Shown here: piece by piece, positions 1 to 10,700 of the stretch
Position numbering within the stretch: the stretch's first letter is position 1
How the letters are laid out: each line of letters begins with the position of its first letter
From: Triglochin maritima
Lineage: Eukaryota > Streptophyta > Magnoliopsida > Alismatales > Juncaginaceae
DNA: 64,000 nucleotides
Reading direction: 5' to 3'
Assembly (NCBI GenBank): GCA_963682175.1
Contig: OY821790.1
Span: forward strand, 446,501 to 510,500
Notes under the pieces: model-generated
Seen by the model: the letters and a program-made list of their open reading frames with translations, nothing else
What the model was told of the DNA's origin: nothing
The model's database searches: none
Translations under genes and position numbers: made by a program

Positions 1-115
1 TTTGGTAAAAACAAGGCAGCTCGTTTGGTCCAAACGACCCAGGTCGTTGCTGCATCTCGCCATCTCATTGGTGTGTCCCGCTAAGGACAACTGTGTCCTA
101 GCTTGTTTGTGGGGG

Positions 116-154
<39 letters not shown>

Positions 155-236
155 AACCCAGCTCGTTTGGTGGAAAAAACAACACAACTCGTTTGGTGGG
201 AAAACGACCTAGCTCGTTTTTTGTTCCCTTAGATCA
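1..236. repeat. Dispersed repeat copy 1 with a 35-G homopolymer
   Basis: The motif CAGCTCGTTTGGT and close variants recur with purine-rich spacers, and the phrase GTGTGTCCCGC also occurs. Bases 118-152 are an uninterrupted run of 35 G. The same vocabulary recurs at 541-690, so this is probably a decayed mobile-element fragment, but I recognise no coding domain or terminus. The short open frames here are low-complexity and not credible genes. I see nothing recognisable in 237-540. Confidence 0.5.
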
Positions 237-540
237 ACAGTCGTCCACACCCTTTATGAACCCAATAGGTTCTTGTTTTGGTAATATGTTAAATATGAAA
301 GTTTTACGTCTCAGAACTTCTTTGTAACGAGTCTTGAATAACCTTATTTTGATATCGGAGAAGAGATTTTTGACAAATTATCGAAGATCTGTCGATTGTT
401 CAGTTTCCAAATACGTTTTGTCTTGAGACACATTTTCATTCTCGTATCATCAATTGTCTTTCCAATGGATCTTAAATCATCAAATTCTAAATCTGGATGA
501 GGATATTATGAGTAAAAACAAGTAATTCATCACATGTGGG

Positions 541-690
541 ACTGATGTGTCTCAGCTTTGTTTGGTCGAAAAAACGAATCATCTCATTTGGTGGAAAAAA
601 CCGGCTCATTTAGGAAAAACAAGGCAGCTCGTTTGGTGAAAATGACTCAATCGTTGGTGTGTCCCGTCAGCTTGTTGGTGAGTCCCGCGC
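541..690. repeat. Dispersed repeat copy 2
   Basis: Shares with 1-236 the stretch AACAAGGCAGCTCGTTTGGT, the CTCATTTGGTGGAAAAA type motifs and GTGTGTCCCG. The order is similar, so it is a second diverged copy of the same repeat. No element ends or coding potential were identified. Confidence 0.45.
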
Positions 691-1192
691 ATGACCGCTG
701 CAATATCCAAACATCAATTCCTAGATATATATTTTTCATGAAAATCTGCAATCAGGTGACAATATCACACCAATGTTTACAAACTATTTGTTTTTTTATC
801 GGGTAGAAACTATTAGCAAAACAATCCCATTATATTGCTGACAAAAAACCTATTGTACTTTTTACAGCGGTATTCATTTTTTTGCAAGCATTAAAGGAAG
901 TGTTGATGATGTTACTTGGTTATTATTTACCCTCACCAATGTACTGTCCCGATTTGTAAGCAGCTAAGTGATTTTATTGTGCTAAAAATTAAAAACAACA
1001 GCGCAAGATGATTGATCGATCAAACAGATTGCTTAAAACTTAAAATTCAATACTCACAAGGACAAAGATGAAGTTATTTGCAGAGTGATATTTTTGTGGC
1101 AGTATCACAAGGAATAGTTGTTATTGTTTGATGAGAGAAGATGACGAGTACCTCATTACGGTCTCATGAATTAGCAGATGATAAGACGGGGA
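691..1192. other. AT-rich 3' flank of the mevalonate kinase gene
   Basis: No credible reading frame, RNA gene or repeat is visible. It lies directly downstream of the mevalonate kinase stop codon on the minus strand, so it probably holds the 3' UTR and polyadenylation region. Confidence 0.4.
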
Positions 1193-2509
1193 TCAAGACG
1201 AATCGTCAAAGCAAATTTCAAGGCCATTCCCGCCGACTTTGACCATCAGACATTGAAAACCGCAAGCCTCAAGTTCACCAACGACCTTGTCTACAATTAC
1301 ACTTGACAATGCTGGTATGAATGTGAAGGAATCTCAATCCATACATACATACATATAGTGTTAATTATGAAGAAAAGTAACTCAGAAAAGGATACATGTT
1401 GGTAGGAGAGTCAAAACACAACCTCCACCACCAGCTCCTGTGAGTTTGGAAGATAATTTATAGTTCAAAGTTAGTCGAATGACGGTTTGTATGGAAGAAT
1501 GAGTGACTCCCATGGAGTGCAGTAAGCCCTGGTTCATTTCCATGAGCTCTTGGAGTTTGTCTTCCTTTTGTGTGATGGAAAGGTGAGATGACTGGATGAC
1601 CTCAGCCAATTCCTTGCTTATGGAATTGACGGCAGTGAAAATGGAAGCCATTGCGTCGGGGTGGCGATTTGCTCTCTCGGAAACAGCGGCTACAAGAGCC
1701 TTGGTGTTCCTGCCAACCATGGTGTTGGTAATGAGCATTCTGAGTGGAGGGGCGGTGGATGTGACGTGCTTCAAATCGTGTTTCTCACCGGATCTGAAGA
1801 TGATCATGTTTCCGAAAGTGGAGACAGTGTTGTCGATGCCGGAGGGTTTGCCGTGGATGATCTTTTCACCCTGGAAGGCCCAGCGGTTGACGAGGTCGAG
1901 GTCGAGGTCGAGGTCGAGGTGGTGGGAGGGTTTGAGCCATTGGTGGTGCTGATGATGTTTGGAAGAGCAAGAAGAAGAGGAAGAGGAGAGAAGTAGGGCA
2001 GCTGCAAGGGCGACGCAGAAGGAGGCGGAGGATCCGAGACCAGAGCCGAGAGGGAGATCGGAAGAGACAGTGACCTTGGAGGGCTTACATCCGAGGATGG
2101 AGGCGTAGAGGTAGAGGAAAGCGGAGATGCCGGAGGAAAGACCCTCGGGAATAGGAATGTGTTGTTGTTGTTGTTGTTGTTGTTGTTGGAGGAGGGAAGA
2201 GATGAGAGTGGACGGAGGAGGAGCATCTGTTGAATTTGAATCTGAAGAACAAATCCCAACCAACTCCACCAAATCCTCAAGCTTCCATGAGAAGAGAAGT
2301 CCACCCATGGTGGTGGTGGTGGTGGAGAGGTGAAGCACCACCACCTCATCATGGTCGTCTGATGATGGTGTGTACAGATGATCCACGGAGACGGTTGTGT
2401 ACAGATCAATTGCGGCAGCCACGGCGGTGGATCCGTGAACCACCGCGTGCTCCCCCGAAAGTATTATCTTTCCCGGAGCACGAGCACAAACACGATCACC
2501 ATCCACCAT
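1193..2509 (-). CDS. MVK: Mevalonate kinase
   Basis: GHMP-family kinase that phosphorylates mevalonate to 5-phosphomevalonate in the cytosolic mevalonate (isoprenoid/sterol) pathway. The coding sequence joins 2509-1396 and 1311-1193 (410 aa) with a GT-AG intron at 1395-1312. The splice is supported because it restores the family's C-terminal end and a TGA stop. Visible motifs are APGKIILSGEHAVVHG at residues 11-26, the ATP-binding DLPLGSGLGSSAS at 151-163, GEKIIHGKPSGID at 214-226 and LTGAGGGGC at 356-364. I chose the ATG at 2507-2509 because the frame upstream (to 2641) does not resemble the family and the kinase fold starts within ten residues. The protein is about 20 residues longer than usual; the excess is low-complexity: nine Gln at 108-116, a Ser run at 174-183 and a Leu-Asp repeat at 198-206, the last two in surface-type linkers. 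Divergent to the starch branching enzyme gene. Confidence 0.93.
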
Positions 2510-3160
2510 CTTCTTCTCTTCTCTTCTTTTTCCAAACTCTGGACCGAACACGGTTATTGTTGGATGAAAAGGTGAGAAGGTCGAACCTGATGAGGAGGAC
2601 AATTCGATCGTCGGATGAGATGGAAGGAGAACACATCCCAAATCAAATGGTTTAATAGAAACGGATTTTATTGGGTATTTTTTTGTTTTGTTTGGATTTT
2701 CTGATTTTCTCTCTCCTTCCGAGTAGATTCCTTTTTTATTGGTTGCGTCGTTGGTTTCGTCACCGAGGCGAGATTAACACCTGGATTTGGTTGGAAGAAT
2801 TACTTTTTTTCTTCGTAATTTATTGAATTGCTATTTATCCGACCCAAATTCAATAGAATTTCAACCAAATTTCTTCCGAATAGAATTTGGGTCGATTTGA
2901 CACTCAATTCGACCCAAATTTCAACCATATTCGGCTTCCGTTTGGATCCAAACTTTCACGTAAATATAGGTTTAGGAGTGTATTAGGGATACAATAAAAC
3001 AAATTAGGAAAAAAAACGTTGAATGTGTGTTAAATAATGAGTTTTTGAAGTTCAGGGGGGCAAAATGTTACAAAATTAAAGTTCAGGAGAGGTAATTGTT
3101 AACTTTGAAAGTTCAAGGGGGCAAAGTGATACCAAAACATAGTTCAGATGGTCAAATTGT
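2510..3160. other. 5' flank of mevalonate kinase and decayed repeat
   Basis: Promoter-side intergenic DNA. Around 2840-2898 the phrase CGACCCAAATTCAATAG is followed by a near-complementary GAATAGAATTTGGGTCG, a small imperfect inverted repeat. From about 2990 the text (AAAGTTCA with GGGGGCAAA, TGTTACAAAATTA) resembles one arm of the foldback element at 3780-4314, so it looks like a partial copy. No gene seen. Confidence 0.4.
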
Positions 3161-3222
3161 AATTAACCCTTCCTCTAATACACATCAATTTCACTTGATG
3201 TGTATTAGAGGAAGGGTTAATT
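3161..3222. repeat. Perfect 28-bp hairpin with 6-nt loop
   Basis: 3161-3188 is exactly complementary to 3195-3222, with loop TTTCAC. The stem reads AATTAACCCTTCCTCTAATA onward. It closes the repeat-like stretch that precedes it and may be a foldback-transposon relic. In RNA it would form a very stable stem, but there is no evidence that it is a functional microRNA. Confidence 0.85.
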
Positions 3223-3779
3223 TAACGTTTTTTAGGGTTTAGGGTTTAGTCTTCGGTCCGGACCCTGGAGAGCATCCGGGTCCGGTCCAGGTCTGGATCG
3301 ATGCTCAACCCTAACGGCGATCATTGCTGATAGCGGATTTGATCACTTGCCTTACAACATGTTTTTCTGCCTTAACATGTCGTTGATTTCGACATTCGTG
3401 AAACAGTGACAGCTGACACCAACTTTCATCACACCTGTGTTAAATAAGCATTACTCTCATCACACCTCTCAAGAAATGGAAAAAGAAAATCATGAATTTG
3501 TAATTCTGATTGTTTATATTTGATGTCGTTATGATTTTTAGACATGTCACTTGGTTAATTTTTATGTCGTACTTCGTCAACTAAATAAATATTAAATTAA
3601 GAATTTTATGGAATAATCACTGTAATATAATTTCCTAACTTATTTAGAAATAATATTTACGTTATTTTCCCCTAAAATCCATAAAACTTGGTGGGTTAGT
3701 TTATGAATCCCCTCTGGCCACCAACGCGGCAGTGTTGCGTATGTTGATGTATTAATTTAGCTTCTTTGTTCATTTTTAA
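3223..3779. other. Intergenic DNA with short telomere-like motif
   Basis: 3231-3249 contains about two and a half TTTAGGG units, the plant telomere-repeat sequence, too short to be more than a telobox-like site. GC-rich text follows at 3255-3300, then AT-rich DNA with no gene. Confidence 0.4.
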
Positions 3780-4314
3780 GGGTAAATTACAACTTGTCAG
3801 CCTCAACTATGACCGAGTAATAAATTGCTGAACTTTAAAACGTCACAATTATACCTTTTACAATTTGATTTTTTGTAACACATTTACTCATTACACTATC
3901 AAAAAATTATCATTTTTCAACATATTCATCGTTTTTTCTCAAAATGTTTCATGTTGTTTGCCAAATATATTTCTAATCTATATTTATCGTAAAGTTCAAA
4001 TCAAACCAGAAGTAGAATTTACTCGAATATGAGACCGATTTGTTCAAAATCTGATCCAAATTTAGAGCAAATAAAAACATCTCATTTGATTTGAACTTTC
4101 AACAAAGATAAATTAGAAATACATTTATTAAACAACATAAAAAATTTTGAGAAAAAAAACGATGAATGTGCTGAAAAATAATAATATTTTTATGGATAAG
4201 GGTTCGAAATGTTACATAATTGAAAGTTGAATGATGTAAATACAACATTTTAAAGTTGAAAAGTGTTACTCAACATTAGGTTAGGGGTTGAGGGGGAAAA
4301 ACTATAATTTACTC
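3780..4314. mobile_element. Foldback MITE, possibly Mutator-like
   Basis: The two halves are inverted copies of each other. It starts GGGTAAATTACAACTT, and the reverse complement of its end reads GAGTAAATTATAG. Further in, CATATTCATCGTTTTTT pairs with an inverted AAAACGATGAATGTG, and TTGTTTGCCAAATATATTTC pairs with an inverted counterpart near 4115. The flanks CATTTTTAA (3771-3779) and TTTTTTTAA (4315-4323) match at 7 of 9 positions, compatible with a decayed 9-bp target duplication. No coding capacity. The following 4315-4633 stretch is featureless AT-rich DNA. Confidence 0.65.
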
Positions 4315-4769
4315 TTTTTTTAATGATATCTCGAAGGTATCGTCGTTCTTATAGTGCAGATATTCCCCTAAATTATTTGATCTGGTCAGGAATAAAAGAT
4401 GACAACTTAGCAAGGGATGACGATTACGATGATAATAATAGGCGATTATGGTATTGGTCTAGATTTGGATGTGTTCACCCCGAAAAAAGCGTAGGGACTA
4501 CTTACTTGTGTACGTTCGTCACCGTTCATTTTATATTATATTATATATGGTTGATTTACTGAATAAAAGGAAAGAGAGGTAATTAATATTATATTAATGT
4601 AAGGAGTTAGGATGAATATTAGGATAATAATACGGAAAATTTTTCAAAATAATATTTTTTTTTAAAAAAATTCTCAAAATAAACCTCAAACAAAAGTATT
4701 TCTCAAACTAGACCCGCTGCCACCACGTGGTGACACGTGGCGGCGGCGGGTTTTGTTTTTTTGTGCATA

Positions 4770-5108
4770 GAGAACTCGGCATCACCAGTGCCGAGTTCTC
4801 CCAGAGAGAACTCGGCACTGGTGATGCCGAGTTCTCCCAGAGAGAACTCGGCACGGGTGATACCGAGTTCGCTTTGGAAGAACTCGGCACTGGTGATACC
4901 GAGTTCGATTTGATTTTTTATCGCCCAACACTTGACATTCCAGTCGAATTGAGTTGCCAGGAGAACAGTGATTCAGATAGAACTCGGCATTGGGGATGCC
5001 GAGTTCTATTTGGTCCTGTTCTCCTGACACTCAAATCTTGTGTGAAAATGGGTGACGGCCAGGTGGCCCATGTCTACAATAGAACTCGGCATTCTAGATG
5101 CCGAGTTT
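4770..5108. repeat. Left palindrome array of the PMD element
   Basis: Six spaced palindromes of the form GAACTCGGCA-(6-8 nt)-TGCCGAGTTC, the first four nearly contiguous and the last two about 100 bp apart. Central bases vary (TCACCAG, CTGGTGA, CGGGTGA, TTGGGGA, TTCTAGA) while the arms are kept. Reading frames through the array give repetitive ELGTGDAEF-like peptides on both strands, which are artefacts of the palindromes. Confidence 0.85.
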
Positions 5109-5283
5109 CATAGGCAGAAGTCCAATTCAATAGGCTTAAGTAGGCAAATTTGCGGTCCTAAAAAATACATTACATTCATTCGTCTTACAATTATCGTCTT
5201 ACAATTGATCAACTCTTAAAAAGGATTTAAGTCGTACATTCATTCAAGTCATAACAAAATACATTACAAATACATTACAAATC

Positions 5284-6328
5284 TTACAATAAAAATACCT
5301 CAGCATCGAATTCCTGCACGTCCAGCTCATTACGATAAAAATCAAGTGTGGTCGTCTTCGCACTACCCTTGAATGTTCTTGGTCGTCTCCAACGGGCACC
5401 TAATGGTGCCCTGTCGTCCTCCGGGTATGCTAAAGGTCTCCTCTTCAAAGGTCTGCCAATGTGTAGATGTTCCCAACACCACAACTGCAGGAACGTAAGA
5501 AAACCACACAAATGTTTCGTCGGAATCAGTGAGGCTTCGTCTAACATGTGATATAAGTGGGCCAGAGCCGCACTACCCCAACTGTACTCCGATGCGACTG
5601 CCAAATCTCCAAGCAAGGATAGGTACTTCAAGTGAACCATCGTGCCACTCTTATCTGCCAATATACTGCATCCCAGCTGGAACAAAATGAAGGCTCTGGT
5701 GTGTCGTGTAACTGTCTCCTCGTCAGCATCAAAAGGCAAGTGCTGAAACTGAGCTTGCAACCAACCCAAAGTTACGGAACCCTTACGACCCAAATCATCG
5801 GGGACCTGACCCAATAAATCCATGCAAACCTCTGACCAATCGTACTCCTGAGACTCGCACACCGGCAATCCATCTACGCGCAAGCCGGTAATCATCGAGA
5901 TGTCACGCAATGTGCACGTCATCTCACCATGTCGCAGGTGAAATGAATGAGTCTCCGGTCTCCAACGCTCGACCATCGCCCCCAGCAACGTATGATCCAA
6001 CTGAACTCTGCCCAACCGAGTTACTGTGTCAAACCCTGCCATATCTAGCAGGAACAACATCCTCTCATCAGTGATCTGCCATGCGTTGAGCTTCGATCCA
6101 TGCTCAACGCATTTTACACCATCAACATCCTTCTGCATAAATTTAGATAACTTTCAGAATATTGAAACTCACGCGCAAATATTTAATTTGAAAATGTAAA
6201 ATACTTACAAAATCTTTGAACAAGTCTGACTTGTGGTTGGCCTGCAAAACCAACACTGATCTGTCTACCGGACCCTGTGAAGCGTAGCTACCTCTAACTG
6301 AACCAGTACTGGAACCACCAACCTCCAT
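5284..6328 (-). CDS. Plant mobile domain (PMD/MAIN-like) protein of a transposable element
   Basis: Coding sequence 6328-6209 joined to 6132-5284 (322 aa), with a GT-AG intron at 6208-6133 in phase 0. The N-terminal exon ends in SDLFKDF and the next continues KDVDGVKCVEHGSKLNAW. The protein matches the family annotated as 'serine/threonine-protein phosphatase 7 long form homolog' or aminotransferase-like plant mobile domain. Supporting segments are GPVDRSVLVLQANHKSD, the LVERWRPETHSFHL-type core (here AMVERWRPETHSFHL), GEMTCTLRDISMITGLRVDG and LQLWCWEHLHIGRP. PMD proteins occur as host genes (MAIN, MAIL1, involved in silencing and meristem maintenance) and inside transposons. The long palindromic TIRs around this one place it with the transposon forms. 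No phosphatase domain is present despite the database name. Both exons are open, so it may still be expressed. The C-terminus at LL may continue through a further unseen exon, because GAG|GTATTT near the end could be a donor. Confidence 0.8.
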
Positions 6329-7037
6329 CTGTACATAACACGTTAAAAAATGAGATGGTTGTTCTTCATTACTTACTACTTAAAAAGTTGAGAATGCCGA
6401 GTTTAAATGACTTTAAAAGTTGAGAATTACCTCAATCGAGTGTAGAAGCAAATGACTGTAAACGTCGAACAATCTCTCCAATAAAATCAACTACAATAAA
6501 CAACGTTACGAATCATGTCAGAGAATTTTTTAAAAATTTGACAGAACATCCCCTATATTTTTCATATTGGTAAATTGGGAAAACTAACAAGACTACAAAC
6601 TTCAATACTCACATACATTCAAAGTCACATACATTTAAACACAAATAAAGCACTTTTAGGTTTACATTCATTCAATTTAACATACATTCAAACATAAATA
6701 ACAACAAAAAATCTAATTTTAATCACAATAATCATACTTAATTTGAACTTTTTTTAAGATGACTACTGTAGAACTATGATCAACAAAACTAAATTCAATA
6801 ATCAACTAAAAAAGAAAAAATAAAACGTTTTGCCTAAAAACCCAAATTCGATTTCGATTTTGCACCAAAACGAGTTCCTAAACCAACAAAAACACCACAA
6901 TCATACCTAAAACAACAATGTATATCATCCTAATACATAAAAAATGCAAGAAAACGGTGAAAAACGAAAAAAATTCGAAACCCTAACCTCAAAACTCGAG
7001 AACTCGGCGGAAGGGGAGAGTTGGGGGCGTCAGGCTG

Positions 7038-7045
7038 CTTTTATA
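7038..7045 (-). promoter_or_regulatory. TATA box for the PMD gene
   Basis: TATAAAAG on the minus strand (forward CTTTTATA), followed by a CT/C-rich leader toward the ATG at 6328, about 710 nt downstream. It sits just inside the right palindrome array, so the element seems to bring its own promoter. Only sequence resemblance supports it. Confidence 0.45.
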
Positions 7046-7048
7046 GCC

Positions 7049-7472
7049 CGACGGAACTCGACGTTGGAAACGCCGAGTTCACTTTTTTTTAAGTGAACTC
7101 GGCGTTAGTAACGACGAGTTATGCCTTTAGAACTCGGCACTCTCAGTGCCGAGTTCTATTTAAGTAACTGTTCTCCTGACGCGTCAATCGTCTCATGCAC
7201 GATCTGAGCGCCAAGAGAACAGTTTCTTATATAGAACTCGGCACTCTCAGTGCCGAGTTCTATTTGAATCACATCAGTAAAAATTGTCAAGTGTTGGCCA
7301 ATAAAAAACCAAGTTGAACTCGGCATCACCAGTGCCGAGTTCTTCTTGTAATAACTCGGCACTGGTGATGCCGAGTTTGATCTGGGAACTAGCCCGGAAT
7401 TCCCAGAATGAACTCGGCATCACCAGTGCCGAGTTATTCCAAGAAGAACTCGGCACTGGTGATGCCGAGTTC
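7049..7472. repeat. Right palindrome array of the PMD element
   Basis: Eight further palindromes of the same design: two diverged copies (7050-7115) with ACGCCGAGTT arms, two with the centre CTCTCAG (near 7131 and 7233), and four near the end (7315-7472) with centres TCACCAG or CTGGTGA. This array mirrors the left one, giving about 14 units in the element. Confidence 0.85.
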
Positions 7473-7504
7473 TTTATGCACAAAAAAACAAAACCCGCCG
7501 CTGC

Positions 7505-7520
7505 CACGTGTCACCACGTG
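7505..7520. promoter_or_regulatory. Paired G-boxes in the right TIR, upstream of starch branching enzyme
   Basis: Two CACGTG cores at 7505-7510 and 7515-7520, in the contexts GCCACGTGTC and CACGTGGTGGC. These match bZIP/bHLH G-boxes and ABA-response elements. The mirror copy lies at 4724-4739. They are transposon sequence but sit only about 245 bp before the branching enzyme ATG. Regulation of that gene by them is inference. Confidence 0.55.
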
Positions 7521-7763
7521 GTGGCAGCGGGTCTAGTTTGATAATTATTTTTAGTGGAGGTTTATTTTGGCAAATTTTTTTAAAAAAAATTTTATTTTGA
7601 AAAAATTTCCTAATAATAATAGGTGTACAATACATAGGGATGTGTTCACTTCAGTTGGATTTGGAAGGAAAAAAAGAGAGAGAATCTGAGAGTGAAAGGA
7701 AGGAAAAATTCATCGATCGATCGATCTGAGAGTGAGTGAGTGAGTGAGTTACAGGGAGAGAGG

Positions 7764-10700
7764 ATGGCATTCTGTTTCTCTCTGGCAGCAGCAGCAGCAG
7801 CAGCAGCAACAAAAATGGATGGTAATGGTAATGGTAATGGTAATGGATCCTCCTCCTCCTCCTCCTCCACTCTCCTCCATCGCCATCACCACTCTTCTTC
7901 ACGTCCACCGCTGCTTCTCTCCTACGGTAACTAATCAATCCCATATACATATATATAATGCTCTCCTACGGTCATCATCATCATCCATCATCCATCATCA
8001 CCATGCATCAGGGAAGATGAAGATGAGGATGAGGAAGCCACACACTTCTATTCTTGCTACGTCCAGCGACTTCACTTCCCGACAACTGCTCGGATCCACG
8101 CCCAATCCTTCTCCACCGGAGCAGGATCAATCTCTACATCATCAGGTACTACTACCAAAACACCCACTACATCATAACACCACTTCCTCCAATGCTATTC
8201 CGCAATTTTACTCCGATTACCATTTTCTGCTGTTAACCACACTTCCTTCTTCTCACAGGCACTCTCTGATCCCATTTCTGTAGCTCCAGTTAAAACTGAA
8301 GCTTCACTCCAAAGTGATGCGTCTTCAGAGTTCATCCAAAATAGTCAAGGTCAAGCTGACGACATAACGTTCGGTGCTAAACAAACGTCCATTCCTCCAA
8401 CTGGAGATGGCCAGAAAATTTACGAAATCGATCCACTCTTGAAGGATCACAGGACACATCTTGATTATAGGTAAATTTCTCTAGGATTGCCAACTTCCAA
8501 GCCTTAATTCTGGATGGTATTGGAAAAGGCTAATCAACTTCCCATATGCCTCATTCCTACCAAACCTTTAGTGTTAAAATTATTTTTCAGGAATAACACA
8601 AGTAAACACAGGCAATACTGTTCTCGCAAATTTATTTCAAAACATTATATATTTATATTTACAATTTTTCACTGAATTTCTGGTTCAGCTGATATATATA
8701 AAGTTCTCTAAGGTTTCCACTGCTTGGATCTTACTACGTTGAATAACCAACACTACTAAAATATGAAAAAGGCATCATTTCATTCACGATGCCTTTCCAT
8801 GATTTTGTTTCTTTGATTATGCATGTAAATTGTTCTATTGCAATGGTTTCGCTAATTGCGTGCTGAACTAGAAGCCTGACCAAGTTTCTCTTTGATGTCC
8901 ATTTGGAATTGTACATTAGGATTTTGCTTACCTATAACTGACACTGTGTTCCTTCTCAGGTATAGCCTTTATAGAAAAATGCGTCACTTGATTGATGAGC
9001 AAGAGGGTGGCCTTGATGAATTTTCTCGAGGTTATGAGAAATTTGGCTTCAATCGCAGGTAATTCTGTATGGTTTTCCTTTCTTCCATGCCAACCTGAAA
9101 TTTGTTAGCTTCTTTATAAGTTTCGCAAATCTTATGCCAGTTGAGCATGTCACATTTCAACTTTTCTTGTATGCTATAATTTTATACTTTTTGTTATGTA
9201 TGTTAGTATACCTAGCTTGGGCGATTTGCCTTCTAACCATTCTTCAACTTAGTATATACTCCAAACTCCGGCTTTACATATGCTAGGATACCTAGCTTGG
9301 GCAATTTCCTTCTAACCTTTCTTCAACTCAGTGTATTGTTAAAACTCGGATTTTTGTGCAATCTGTTGGTGGACTTTGAGACACTATTTATTTCTCATAC
9401 CCTTTAACGTATTCCTTATGTGCATTATATATCTTATACAGTGAAACTGGCATTACATATCGAGAATGGGCTCCTGGAGCACAGGTTTGTGTTTCCTTTC
9501 TCATGCTACAGTAATAGCTACTTTGGTACATACCAAGACTCCCAATCAGGTATCTCACTTGGGACACACTCGGTCTACCTCATGAACAGATGTTCTGGGC
9601 TTTGTGAAACCCACACCAATGCTAAGATTTAATGACTTACTGGAAACCCACACGAATGTTACCATTATTCAGAGGAGGGGGCAAGTGTAAATTCATCATG
9701 GTTTGATATTATAGTAGTTAAAGTCTTATCTCACACGTTGTATAGTGATAATGTGAGGAGAGATGTAATCGAGTCTCTTTCGCCTTTCATTTCCTTTAAA
9801 TAAATTAAACTGTGATTTTCTTATATTCAGTCAGCAGCACTTATAGGAGATTTTAACAACTGGAATCCAAATGCAGATGTTATGACTCAGGTACAACATC
9901 ATCACTTGCTTTTCATATTTTTCCCCCTTATCAGTTGCACCACATAAATTAGAGTTTTTTGTACTTATTGTGGTAATGAACTTTTTAAAGATGCAATGCT
10001 TCATTTTGATTACATGTATGCACACTTTTTCCTACCAGAATGACTTAGGTGTGTGGGAGATCTTTTTGCCAAATAATGCAGATGGTTCTCCTCCAATTCC
10101 TCACGGGTCTCGTGTGAAGGTATCATGGCTATAGATTAATTTGCATCCAATTTTTTTCACATGAATGGTTTCATGTAGGTGGCTAGTCATGGTTTTTTCC
10201 CGTTGCTCAAAGACCTTCATATTTACCTAAAAACGATTTTTTATTAATATAAACTAACATTAAAATTGGACTTTCTTTTTATATAATAACAGATACGCAT
10301 GAATACTCCCTCTGGTATTAAAGATTCAATTCCTGCATGGATAAAGTTCTCTGTCCAAGCACCCGGTGAAATTCCCTACAATGGCATATATTATGATCCT
10401 CCGGAAGAGGTAGGTCCCCCCTAATGGAAAGTATCAGCACTTAAACTGTCAAGACTTGCCATGAGGTATTAACCTTGTGGTGTCTTCCCCAAGCAAAAGG
10501 CTGAGTGCCATGGGAAGTGAAAATAGTCTATCACAGGTCATCAGTTTTGAGCTCATTTGATCGAGATGTGTACTCATACATCTAGTCTAGAAGCAAACCA
10601 ACTTTTCATTCTTTTTTTTTTTTGGGGGGGGGGGGGGGGGGGGATATGATAAACTAGATAAGGTAACATTCCTTTGAGGATGTTGTCTTGTGTTTCTACT

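Larger units (their letters stand above)
4634..7610 (-). mobile_element. Mutator-like TIR element carrying a plant mobile domain gene
   Basis: Long terminal inverted repeats: the left end GGAAAATTTTTCAAAATAA is mirrored by TTATTTTGAAAAAATTTCC at 7592-7610. The inner parts (CAAACTAGACCCGCTGCC, the CACGTG-rich block, the T-run and the first palindromes) match over at least 150 bp. Flanks TAATAATAC (4625-4633) and TAATAATAA (7611-7619) agree at 8 of 9 bases, the duplication length typical of Mutator-like elements. The cargo is a PMD-domain gene on the minus strand and no recognisable transposase, so it may be non-autonomous, or the PMD protein may have a role in mobility (inference). It lies between the divergent mevalonate kinase and starch branching enzyme genes. 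Confidence 0.8.

Noticed and set aside
1804..2655. Several long frames overlapping mevalonate kinase on both strands
   Set aside because: They are shadows created by its simple repeats (poly-Gln, Leu-Asp, Ser) and have no family-like motifs.
3231..3249. Interstitial telomere
   Set aside because: Only two and a half TTTAGGG units, within chance and telobox range.
4708..5113. Open frames with repeated ELGTGDAEF-like peptides, also at 7156-7541
   Set aside because: Palindromic arrays read open on both strands; the peptides mirror each other and are not genes.
5284..6328. Protein phosphatase function suggested by the usual database name of this family
   Set aside because: Only the plant mobile domain is present; no metal-binding phosphatase motifs are visible.
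4770..7472. CRISPR-like appearance of regularly recurring palindromes
   Set aside because: Spacings are irregular, units are transposon arms in a plant nuclear genome, and no cas genes exist.
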